The notes under the pieces are model-generated. The model was not told the DNA's origin, searched no databases, and was given only the letters and a program-made list of their open reading frames with translations. This document shows, piece by piece, positions 53,567 to 61,063 of a stretch of 64,000 bases of DNA. Within the stretch, counting starts at the first letter, position 1; each line of letters starts with the position of its first letter. The position numbers and the translations under genes were made by a program. The stretch comes from DATHTS01 sp041940425. Its GTDB lineage: Bacteria; Acidobacteriota; Blastocatellia; Pyrinomonadales; Pyrinomonadaceae. The DNA lies in contig JBGTSF010000001.1 of NCBI GenBank assembly GCA_041940425.1, positions 74,766 through 138,765 on the forward strand, written 5' to 3'.

Positions 53567-54132
53567 TTGTTTATTAACCATGGATGCAGGCGAATGATAA
53601 AATCAATACTGACGCGGCTCGACCCGGAATCGTTGAAGCGGCAGCCATGTTCGAGGTTTAAACTGTCAAACAATAACGCTTCGCCGTATTCCATTTCATA
53701 CGGGCGGAAATCGCCCTTGCCTTCCTCGCTCTCGATCCATAAAGTTCCCCCTTTCGATACCCGCGTAAAAGGAAGCCAAATCTTTAACGAGCCTCTTTCC
53801 ATAAGATAATCACGATCGCGGTGAAAGATAGAAGTCGCCTCCTGTCCCGCCTCGTGAACCCGAAAATTCGGATGAATTTCCAGCCACGGCACAAAATCAA
53901 TCCGGGGAGCGACTTCCATTTCGACGAACCGGGCAAAAAGCCGTCTGATTGATTCATCATGCCAGAAGGCATCCTTCATCAGTTTGGTAAATTGATAGAT
54001 ACGATTCCCGGGAGATTTGACGTTAACAAGTTGTTTGTCGCCGAGTCGTTCCAGTTCCTGCCAGCCGAGAACCGATACAGCCCAATCACGGAATTGATAA
54101 ATGCCGGTATCGTATTTAAAGATTGTAGTCAT
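53563..54132 (-). CDS. Fe(II)/2-oxoglutarate-dependent oxygenase, borosin operon
   Basis: 189 residues with triad H104-x-D106 ... H162 (SIFHRDRDY and NLEHGCRF) and arginine R173 (GSSRVSID). It resembles the oxygenase at 51962-52600 in its C-terminal half. Both belong to the phytanoyl-CoA dioxygenase / StrG-like group. It lies 144 bases downstream of the precursor gene and overlaps the GSCFA gene by 4 bases. I infer side-chain or backbone hydroxylation of the precursor core. Confidence 0.82.
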   Translation of the reverse strand: MTTIFKYDTGIYQFRDWAVSVLGWQELERLGDKQLVNVKSPGNRIYQFTKLMKDAFWHDESIRRLFARFVEMEVAPRIDFVPWLEIHPNFRVHEAGQEATSIFHRDRDYLMERGSLKIWLPFTRVSKGGTLWIESEEGKGDFRPYEMEYGEALLFDSLNLEHGCRFNDSGSSRVSIDFIIRLHPWLINK

Positions 54133-54276
54133 GCGAACATATCAGACGTTTTCAGCTTTAGATTATCTTCAAATAATAAGGGTTAAACAGATACCAATCT
54201 TCGAATGATAAGAGATCAATTGTCCTGAGATTCTCAGGACGATTGATCTCCCGGTCATTAATTTACCGATGCGGTT

Positions 54277-55212
54277 TTATTTCTCGTAATCTTCTCGTGA
54301 AAGCTTAGCAGCAGCTTCAGCGTCTTCATCGGCATTGGATTTTTCGTCGGTTTCTTCATCCGGGTTTGCCTTATTTTCTTCTTCCGCCGCCGCGGCGACC
54401 ACCTCGACCACCTCGACCACTTCGACCACTTCGACCACTTCGACCTCGGTAACTTCGGTTACTTCAGTTACTTCAGTTACTTCGGTTACTTCCGATACTT
54501 CGGACACTTCGGACACTTCGGTTACTTCGGAGGTTGATGCGTTAACGATCAATGCAAGAACGACCTGGATTGTCGGCGGTTCGGGGGTCGGTTTAGTGGT
54601 TCCGATAAAATTGTTCTGAGCCGGCGGATCGCCGCTGTCCCATTTAACGCCGAAGAAGGTCAAATACCCGGATTTGTCTTTGGCAAATTCGATAATTGCA
54701 TTGTCGGCATTGCCGCCGGACGTAAACCACGATAATTGATCTAAATTCGCCGTCCCGCCGCTCATTCCCTGATAAATATATTTGGAAATATCTTTTCCGT
54801 TATAGGAAACATTGGGCGCCGAGATGGTGAGCGTGCTGTCCGCTTTCCATTTCGATCCGTCCGGGACAAACGTATTATACGTTCCGTTCCAGGTAGAAAG
54901 GTTATCCGGCGCGGACGAGGAAATTCCCGAAAAATTGTTACCCGACGGTAAACTCGAACTGCCCTCGGCAAATTTTCCGATGAATCCGTTCTGTCCCTTA
55001 TTCGTATAAAAACTGATCGAACCGGAAGAATCGTTCCCGGAACTGCTCAGCCAGTTGACCGTCAGGGGCGTAAAAGTCGGATTTTTGATTTCAACGCCGT
55101 CCAATGAGATCGTTTTGTCGGTAGTATTGACGACGACTACCGGACCGCCTGCCCACGTCCCATCCTGCTGCTGAATAAATGACAAGTAATTTCCTGAATA
55201 ATCTGTACTCAT
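54277..55212 (-). CDS. Candidate borosin precursor: two beta-domains plus repetitive core
   Basis: 311 residues, AGGAG eight bases before ATG 55212. Residues about 5-97 and 108-205 are two copies of one beta-rich domain (pattern G-x-Y ... L-x-W ... F-x-x-x-x-G ... NFxG). The same domain occurs once at the C-terminus of the methyltransferase (residues about 438-529). Then come PTPEPP, a hydrophobic stretch 214-227 (TIQVVLALIVNAST), ten (S/T)-E-V triplets and five E-V-V triplets (228-272), AAAA, and an acidic-polar tail. There is no signal peptide. Substrate role is inferred from adjacency and the shared domain. Confidence 0.75.
   Translation of the reverse strand: MSTDYSGNYLSFIQQQDGTWAGGPVVVVNTTDKTISLDGVEIKNPTFTPLTVNWLSSSGNDSSGSISFYTNKGQNGFIGKFAEGSSSLPSGNNFSGISSSAPDNLSTWNGTYNTFVPDGSKWKADSTLTISAPNVSYNGKDISKYIYQGMSGGTANLDQLSWFTSGGNADNAIIEFAKDKSGYLTFFGVKWDSGDPPAQNNFIGTTKPTPEPPTIQVVLALIVNASTSEVTEVSEVSEVSEVTEVTEVTEVTEVTEVEVVEVVEVVEVVEVVAAAAEEENKANPDEETDEKSNADEDAEAAAKLSREDYEK
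54397..54531 (-). repeat. 9-bp tandem repeat encoding fifteen tripeptides in the precursor
   Basis: Fifteen in-frame 9-base units encode SEV, TEV, SEV three times, TEV five times, then EVV five times. Third positions vary between units (gttact, gtcgaa forms), so the peptide repeat, not only the DNA, seems to be kept. Copy number is likely to vary between strains. Confidence 0.85.
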
Positions 55213-55263
55213 ATTTTGATCTCCTTAAATTTTTTAACAACTGTTTCTAAAGTCGTTTTTGGG

Positions 55264-56871
55264 TTAATTACGGTTTTCGTTGATTCCCGTAAGATTGAAT
55301 GTTTCAGGTAAAACGGGATTATTTACAGCATATTTCCCGTTCAGCCTGATCGCGCCGTTTTCTTTCGAAAATGTAAAGACTGCTGTTGATTGATTGTTTT
55401 CGGAATACTGCCAGAGGATATGATCTCCTCCGAAGAGCGGCTCCGGGATTACCTTATTGTCAATTTTGACGAGATTCTGCCGCGTATCTACGAGAACGGT
55501 TAAATCCTTGCGGTTCTTGTTTTCCGACAACGTGCATTTATATTCCCCCGAAAAATTCAGGTTGTCGGGCATCTCCAGCATTTTTGCCGCCCGCGTAACG
55601 GCTGACGGGGTGGTCGCAAATCCTTTATCTAAAAACCACTTGACAATTCGGGCTTCGTAATCGCTGGCGCTGATTTCTTTATTTTTCAGTGCCGTATGTT
55701 CCGTTTTTTGTTTTGCCGCGTATTCCCTGGCAAGAGCGGTATTTTTAATTGCTTCTTCGACGAATGCTTCCGCTTCGGTATTAACGTCCCTCTTGAACAA
55801 CATCCGAAGCGCGCCGTGGTGCTGCATACTGAGCATATGCCGTTCGTGACTTGTCAGTCCCGGAATATCTTTAAGATAGGCATTGGGATTGCTTCTGAAC
55901 TTATCCAGTTCGCGAAAATCCAGCGCGAGCGTGCTGACCAGATCGTAGAGGGCTTTCGAGCTGTGACTAAACTTATAGCCTTCGGGAATTCGATGCTCGG
56001 CAATATTTTTTAAGGCGATTCTCTTGTATTTGGGATAAATTTCATGGTCGCAGATAAGCGGATTGGGACGGGCTTTGCCGGTTTTCAATCCGAGTTTGTT
56101 CGACAGTTCGGCATCGCTCACGGTCATTTTTGCGGCGGGAATAAAAAAGGTCGAGATGCCGCTCACCGATTTGGCAATCTCCGGGTCTCGATAATCGGAA
56201 AGTTTATGCTTTTCTATTTTGGCTTTGGACATCGAGAACATACTCGCCACGTAATTGATGACTTCCTGATCGGGCGAATAAAATTCTTCCAGATAGTCGA
56301 GCAGGACATTGAATTTGTCGTTCTCGTAACCGTGAAACTTGAATCCGATGTCGCCGACACAGCCGACCTGCCAGATGACGGCATTGATTTCCGTATTGAT
56401 CGGACGCTTTCTCAGCAGGAGGTCGGTCGCCTCGTAAGTTTGTAAACCGGGTATGCTCGGGTCAACTCCGAGATCCGCAAAAAGACAGTCTTCCGCCGAA
56501 ATGCCCGGCAGCATTTCCGCTTCGTAACCTTCTCTGCGCGCCAATTCGATGGCGTTGTGCGACGGAGTTACAAAAACCCCGGGATGACCGTAGAACAGGG
56601 CGCACACATACTTGCCCGCGCGAACCTCTTCCATGATCCGCTCGATCATCTGCGTATAGGTAATGATTCGATTTTTGTCATTCCCGTAATACTGGTATAG
56701 ATCGAAGGAATTAGGATTCTGCTTTTCGATCCACATATCGGTTACGGGATCGGCGGCGGCGTAAAGGACGATGTCCGCCTGTTGAAGATGCGCCTGGGCT
56801 TCCAGCGTAAAATGGGCAATGGATTTTATCCCGGAGCCGATTACTATTAATTTTCCTTTTTTGTTCATCAT
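55264..56871 (-). CDS. Borosin-type peptide backbone alpha-N-methyltransferase (OphMA/SonM-like)
   Basis: The first 270 residues are a tetrapyrrole-methylase-fold SAM enzyme of the borosin class: 'LIVIGSGIKSIAHFTLEAQ', 'DLYQYYGNDKNRIITYTQM', 'ALFYGHPGVFVTPSHNAI' and 'MLPGISAEDCLFADLGVDPS' closely follow the fungal omphalotin enzyme OphMA as I recall it. The residues equivalent to OphMA Y66, R72 and Y76 are Y62, R68 and Y72. Residues about 305-360 are helical with 'FRSNPNAYLKDIPGLTSHE', resembling the borosin clasp/binding domain. About 438-529 is a beta-domain shared with the precursor. There is no core-like peptide after it. 535 residues; ATG at 56871 or 56868. Confidence 0.9.
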   Translation of the reverse strand: MMNKKGKLIVIGSGIKSIAHFTLEAQAHLQQADIVLYAAADPVTDMWIEKQNPNSFDLYQYYGNDKNRIITYTQMIERIMEEVRAGKYVCALFYGHPGVFVTPSHNAIELARREGYEAEMLPGISAEDCLFADLGVDPSIPGLQTYEATDLLLRKRPINTEINAVIWQVGCVGDIGFKFHGYENDKFNVLLDYLEEFYSPDQEVINYVASMFSMSKAKIEKHKLSDYRDPEIAKSVSGISTFFIPAAKMTVSDAELSNKLGLKTGKARPNPLICDHEIYPKYKRIALKNIAEHRIPEGYKFSHSSKALYDLVSTLALDFRELDKFRSNPNAYLKDIPGLTSHERHMLSMQHHGALRMLFKRDVNTEAEAFVEEAIKNTALAREYAAKQKTEHTALKNKEISASDYEARIVKWFLDKGFATTPSAVTRAAKMLEMPDNLNFSGEYKCTLSENKNRKDLTVLVDTRQNLVKIDNKVIPEPLFGGDHILWQYSENNQSTAVFTFSKENGAIRLNGKYAVNNPVLPETFNLTGINENRN

Positions 56872-56947
56872 AACGGTTTTTTATTTTTTATTGGTCTAAA
56901 CTGTAGTTCGTCCGCTTGTATAAGCGTGTTCGGTTTTACCGGGATTT

Positions 56948-56959
56948 GCGCAATTGCGC
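56948..56959. promoter_or_regulatory. 12-bp palindrome upstream of the borosin operon
   Basis: GCGCAATTGCGC is a perfect palindrome 77 bases upstream of the methyltransferase start and about 40 bases before the candidate plus-strand RNA. It could be an operator for either unit. Short palindromes also arise by chance. Confidence 0.3.
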
Positions 56960-57000
56960 CGATCCGGCAAATACCATTTACATTTATTGTTCGCTTGATT

Positions 57001-57125
57001 TATGGAAACGGAATGACGTAAGATGCAGAGTTGTTATGGTTCGCATCTTTACGGAAACATTCCGTTTCCATAAGGATAAACCGACAGCCTGATTGATAAC
57101 GCCAATTATCAATCAGGTTTTTTTT
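57001..57125 (+). ncRNA. Candidate small RNA divergent from the borosin operon
   Basis: In gene-free DNA, a long hairpin (tatggaaacggaatg at 57001-57015 pairing perfectly with 57058-57072; inner stem 57017-57026 with 57042-57052 and one bulge) is followed by a canonical terminator at 57088-57125. Nothing protein-coding on the plus strand leads into that terminator, so it should end a short RNA. I could not identify a promoter; the 5' end is a guess. Confidence 0.45.
57088..57125 (+). terminator. Canonical plus-strand terminator in gene-free DNA
   Basis: CCTGATTGATAA and TTATCAATCAGG form a perfect 12-bp stem around a 6-base loop, followed by eight Ts. Confidence 0.8.
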
Positions 57126-57155
57126 GGTTTATCTATTCAAAACCATCGTTTTTTC

Positions 57156-57195
57156 AAAAAAAAAACGGAATACTCAAATACTTGAATAATCCGCT
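57156..57195 (-). terminator. Minus-strand terminator in gene-free DNA
   Basis: AAAGCGGATTATTCAA and its near-complement, then ten Ts on the minus strand (A-run at 57156-57165). It lies 440 bases beyond the stop of the gene at 57635. Confidence 0.65.
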
Positions 57196-57494
57196 TTTGC
57201 TTAAATTTAAAGTTGAATTTCCGGTATCAAAAATACTCCGTGCCGAGTTTACAGACCGATACCTCAAGGGAAACTCGGTGGAAGTTTCTCTGTAGATTCT
57301 TTTCAAATTGTAGGAGCCTCTAATTAACATAATCCTGTTCGTTAATTTGCGAGTTTGACTGAAAAGAGTAAACTGCGCTCTTCTCTAAAGTCATTGAAAA
57401 ACCGATCTAGAAAACTAAAAGCTACGGCAAGATGTCATAATATCTATGAAAATATTTTACATCTCAAAACTTTTTGGGCGATTCCCTATATCTG
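57156..57494 (-). ncRNA. Candidate 340-base structured RNA
   Basis: The minus strand has a promoter-like pair at 57500-57528, no reading frame of note, a hairpin ccgagttt/aaactcgg (about 57243-57278), a second small one (attaac/gttaat about 57322-57347) and a terminator with ten Us. I compared it by eye with RNase P, tmRNA, 6S and SRP signatures and recognised none. It may instead be the long 3' tail of the gene at 57635. Confidence 0.35.
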
Positions 57495-57499
57495 AATGA

Positions 57500-57528
57500 A
57501 ATTTACGGTAACATAAGTCAGAAGTCAA
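57500..57528 (-). promoter_or_regulatory. Putative promoter of the minus-strand candidate RNA
   Basis: TTGACT (57528-57523), 17-base spacer, TAAATT (57505-57500). A second overlapping TTGACT is at 57533-57528. Confidence 0.4.
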
Positions 57529-57634
57529 GTCAATCCTTAATTTACAAGTTCAAACAAATTTAATAAAAGTAAGCTGGAACGGCAAATTAAGCGCAAGGGC
57601 GACGAAGAAAACCTGCGTTCGTTTATTACTGTTT

Positions 57635-58297
57635 CTAAGCGGGCGGTTCGTCGTCGCCGTCCTTCTTTTTCGGTGCTTTTTTGACGTGCCGCGCGGTCGT
57701 CCACTGGGCGATCTTGACGGGATCGTCGAAATAGACGTTGTGCATAATCGAATCGAGAATTTTTTCGGCGGTCATTCCGCGTTCGATCTCCGCGTCAATT
57801 CCGGCAGTCGCGCCGACGGTTTCCATCTGCGCTTCGGCTTTGGCGTTGATCGCTTCTTCCAAAGCCTCGGTGTCGGCTTCGAGTTCGTCCGCCAGCGTCG
57901 CGGGAATGCCGAGCCGCGCAAAATCAGCCGCAAAACGCCGCGCTTCTTCGACAAATTCGCGGGCGGTCGCCAGTATAAGCTGGTAATTATTGTCATTCGG
58001 AATGCGGAACAGGCGGCGAAAACCCGGATCATCAATATTCAAAGCCCGCGCCGTCCGCGAATATCTCTTCATCTTGCGCCGGATCGCCGCCGCCAGCACG
58101 GATTTCTGCTCGACCGCCCGACCGCGCGCCCCCGAAACCTGCGCGGCGGAAGCCGTTTCCAAATTGCCGATCACTTCCCGCACAATATCGAAATTCGCCT
58201 TCGCATCCGGCAAATGGGCATAATCCGCCTTGTTCACATCGTCAAACTGCACCGTGCTGATAAACATATCCTGAATATTTGTTTCTCTGTCAGTCAT
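57635..58297 (-). CDS. Hypothetical helical protein
   Basis: 220 residues, AGGAG eight bases before ATG 58297, codon usage like the housekeeping neighbours, so it is a real gene. The sequence is almost all helix, with long Ala/Glu/Arg-rich stretches (FVEEARRFAADFARLG, ADELEADTEALEEAINAKAE) and a charged tail (KKAPKKKDGDDEPPA). No signal peptide or membrane span. I do not recognise the family. It stands alone between the candidate RNA and element B. Confidence 0.8.
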   Translation of the reverse strand: MTDRETNIQDMFISTVQFDDVNKADYAHLPDAKANFDIVREVIGNLETASAAQVSGARGRAVEQKSVLAAAIRRKMKRYSRTARALNIDDPGFRRLFRIPNDNNYQLILATAREFVEEARRFAADFARLGIPATLADELEADTEALEEAINAKAEAQMETVGATAGIDAEIERGMTAEKILDSIMHNVYFDDPVKIAQWTTARHVKKAPKKKDGDDEPPA

Positions 58298-58327
58298 ATT
58301 TTTGTCTCCTTAAAGTGAAATTTGGAA

Positions 58328-58583
58328 GTGAACAAAAAGTAAGACTGAAATTTTTTGAAGTAAGACCGAATTTTTTTGCTCCGTAGGAGCATTTGATAAT
58401 AGCCCCGCGATTTATCGCGGGGTTAAACGAAGTTAGGTTGCGAGTCCCGTCAGGGACGGCAGATTCTTTCGTCCCCGGCGGGACTCGCAACCTTATATTC
58501 AAACATTCCCCGCGATAAATCGCGGGGCTATTGACAAAACGTCCCTCCGGGACATAATTTTCAAGGTCTTACTTTTTATTCAC
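58328..58583 (+). repeat. Nested inverted-repeat element B
   Basis: Outer arms 58328-58345 (gtgaacaaaaagtaagac) and 58566-58583 (complement, one mismatch). Internal order equals element A: hairpin GCTCC-GTA-GGAGC (58378-58390), 20-base hairpin CCCCGCGAT/ATCGCGGGG (58403-58422), central GAGTCCCGTCAGGGACGGCA / TCGTCCCCGGCGGGACTC (58442-58486, extended by ggttgc/gcaacc), second 20-base hairpin (58508-58527), GTCCC-TCC-GGGAC (58541-58553). The linker words shared with A are GATAATAGCC, CAGATTCTTTCGTCC and GGGCTATTGAC. Confidence 0.82.
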
Positions 58584-58616
58584 TAGCTTAATGTTTATTG
58601 TTATTTAAGGTCGGCA

Positions 58617-58858
58617 AAATCGTTTTCCGCATCAGCAGAAGCTCTAAACTCGTCCGCAAACCGTCTGAACCGATCAGCAAATCGTCTCAACCGATCCGCA
58701 AACGATCTGCACTCATCCGCAAGCCGTCTGAACCGATCAGCAAGTCAATTTACCCGATCCGCAGGTCATCTGCACTCATCCGCAAGTCGTCTGCACTCGT
58801 CCGCAAATCATCCGCACTAACCCGCAGAGCATCTGCGCCCGTCAGCAGAAAATCCGTC
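58617..58858 (+). repeat. 21-bp tandem array 3
   Basis: About eleven and a half units of 21 bases, consensus near aaatcgtctgcactcatccgc, starting 33 bases after element B, the same relation as array 1 to element A. Read on the plus strand the units give heptads (RKSSALI / RKPSEPI type) without stops, but there is no ribosome site. The remaining gap, 58859-59190, is AT-rich leader of the OLD-family gene. Confidence 0.85.
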
Positions 58859-59113
58859 AAACCAAACCTTAAATTTATCTCGATTACAGGAGTTAATGGA
58901 CACTGCGCGGGAGCGTTTCCATAAATAAAACCGGTGAAAAGATCAGTGGAAAAACAATTCTGCGCCGTGTGAATTAACCGTTTCTATCCTCAGAACTGCC
59001 CTTGTTTGTGCTGTTTAATTAAATAATAATCAACTTTTTACAACGATTTCGATTTCGTGTCAAGAAAAATTTTTAATTTATTGATTTGTAATTTTAATGT
59101 ACGAAGTTTGAGG

Positions 59114-59142
59114 TTGACACAAAAATTTATTTGAACTATTTA
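59114..59142 (+). promoter_or_regulatory. Promoter of the OLD-family gene
   Basis: TTGACA (59114-59119), 17-base spacer, TATTTA (59137-59142), about 49 bases before the ATG at 59191. The -35 is perfect. Confidence 0.65.
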
Positions 59143-59190
59143 TATCAAAGAATTTAAGTATCCAAATAATCCTAATAATAAGACTAAAGT

Positions 59191-61047
59191 ATGAAACTCG
59201 CCTCTTTTCAAATTATTAACTGTTTTGGCTTTCAAGATTCGAATGAAATAGATTTTCATAATACAAAAGATAATCTTATTTATATTATTGGTCGTAACAG
59301 TTCTGGAAAAAGCTCATTGCTAAACGCGATTAACTGCTTTGGAATTGGCAAAGTTCCCATAAATACCCCTAGGTTTAAGAATTTTATTGACACAGGAAAA
59401 CAGTCAAAATTAATTGCAAAATTTTTATTTGACGGCAAAAAATTGAGCTTTGAGAAATTTAATGAAGATTTAGAGTCTGAGTTTAGAAATAAAAATATAA
59501 ATGATAGAGCAAAAAATGCTGTTACAGAAATTAACGAGTTAGTTAAAAATTCGAAATTAATTTATGAGAATTTAATTGATGAACTAAATTCTCAGCAGGA
59601 AGTCGAGATTCATAAATTAGAAGATGGCACTTACCACTTTATACAAGAAGATTTCTCTAAATACAAAAAACGAAGAGAGGAAATAAGTAATTTAATTAGT
59701 AACGCTACAGATCATAATGGTTTATTTAGAGTAGGCGGTCAAAAGATTCGATTAGAAATAACACCAAATACATTTGAAAAGGTGCTATTTCTACAATTTC
59801 CTATAATACAAATTTTTGATGATAGTTACTCACTAAATGCATCATTACCAAACGAAATTAAGCATAATTGGAAAGATAGTAGTGAAAGCTTTGAAAAAAG
59901 ATTTATTGAGTATCTGGATTCTGATAAAGTTGATACTATTTTGGAAACAAATGATCCAAAAAAACGACGTGAAATTGAAAAGTTTTTAAATAAAAAAGTG
60001 AAAATCTTAACTGATAGAGTTAACGAGAATCAAACCTCTTCTGATAAACAAGATTTAATTGAAATAGATTTAGGTGTTTCACCAGGAGAAGGAATTCAAA
60101 TCACTGTATACACAGATGGAAAACCGTCATTTTATTCACATCTCAGCGAGAATACAAAATTTTTATTTGCATATCATCTTTATCGAATCACTACAGAAAT
60201 AAAAGGAACTATTTTATTATTTGATGAACCTAATAACGGATTCCATCCAACAGCACAAAAACTATTATTAAGATTTTTACAACAATTAGGTAAAGAGGGA
60301 AATCTCGTTATTGTTTCTACTCATTCAGAATATTTAATAGATATTAACTATCTTTCAAGTGTGCGTTTAATGAGTGTTGATAATAATGATTATATTTCCG
60401 TGAAAAATCATTTTTATAATCAACCAAATAATACTGGTGATTATTTAGCACTTCAACCTATTTATGATGCTATCGGTTTTAGATATGGGAATCAGTTAGG
60501 TATAAAAAAAAATGTAATTATAACGGAAGGAATCACAGATTTACTTTATCTGCATGCCTTCAATAAAATTCTAAAAATAGTAGATGATATTAATGTCGCT
60601 CCTGCAAGAGGTGACTCAACAATTCTTAGTATTATTCCTTTTCTAATTTCACAAGGGATAGACTTTAAAATAGTTATTGATACTGGAAAAGTTAAAGATA
60701 TCATTAAGTCCGATTATGGAGTTGATGATAAATTTTTCTATGAAATTCCAATACCTAAAGCTTTTCCAAAAATGAAAGGGTCTGGCATTGAAGACTTATT
60801 TTCGGAAACTGATTTCAAAACACTATTACTAAGTAGAAATCATAAATTTGAGCCACAATTTTCTAAAATAAGTAATAGCAGTTATATGGGAATTTCAACA
60901 GCCAATAAGATAGAAAAGAGATTAATAGCACAAGATTTATATCAAAGAGCAGATACTTTGACTGAAAAAGATTTTGAAACTGAAACGATTGATAATTTCC
61001 GTAAAGTTTTAGAATTTTGTAAAAACTCAGACTGGTTCTATATTTAG
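59191..61047 (+). CDS. OLD-family ATPase with TOPRIM-like nuclease domain, probable phage defence
   Basis: 618 residues. The N-terminal RecF-like ATPase has Walker A 'IIGRNSSGKSSLL' (from I32) and Walker B 'ILLFDEPNNGFHP' (D345-E346), then the His switch 'VSTHSEYLID'. The C-terminal half has a TOPRIM-like fold: E446 in 'VIITEGITDLLYL' and D497 in 'IVIDTGKVKD', where the usual second acid (DxD) is G499. Base composition is much more AT-rich than neighbours, with codons ending in A/T, which points to recent transfer. No partner gene (such as a GajB-type helicase) is adjacent in phase; the UvrD-family helicase downstream is on the other strand with host-like composition. Confidence 0.88.
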   Translation: MKLASFQIINCFGFQDSNEIDFHNTKDNLIYIIGRNSSGKSSLLNAINCFGIGKVPINTPRFKNFIDTGKQSKLIAKFLFDGKKLSFEKFNEDLESEFRNKNINDRAKNAVTEINELVKNSKLIYENLIDELNSQQEVEIHKLEDGTYHFIQEDFSKYKKRREEISNLISNATDHNGLFRVGGQKIRLEITPNTFEKVLFLQFPIIQIFDDSYSLNASLPNEIKHNWKDSSESFEKRFIEYLDSDKVDTILETNDPKKRREIEKFLNKKVKILTDRVNENQTSSDKQDLIEIDLGVSPGEGIQITVYTDGKPSFYSHLSENTKFLFAYHLYRITTEIKGTILLFDEPNNGFHPTAQKLLLRFLQQLGKEGNLVIVSTHSEYLIDINYLSSVRLMSVDNNDYISVKNHFYNQPNNTGDYLALQPIYDAIGFRYGNQLGIKKNVIITEGITDLLYLHAFNKILKIVDDINVAPARGDSTILSIIPFLISQGIDFKIVIDTGKVKDIIKSDYGVDDKFFYEIPIPKAFPKMKGSGIEDLFSETDFKTLLLSRNHKFEPQFSKISNSSYMGISTANKIEKRLIAQDLYQRADTLTEKDFETETIDNFRKVLEFCKNSDWFYI

Positions 61048-61063
61048 GTTTTAATTTCAAAAA

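Noticed and set aside
54335..54619. Plus-strand frame of Thr/Ser repeats across the precursor repeat
   Set aside because: Complement of the in-frame tripeptide repeats; the minus-strand gene has a good ribosome site and beta-domains.
57156..57494. RNase P, tmRNA, 6S or SRP RNA in the gene-free stretch
   Set aside because: None of their conserved sequence signatures could be recognised; left as an unnamed candidate.
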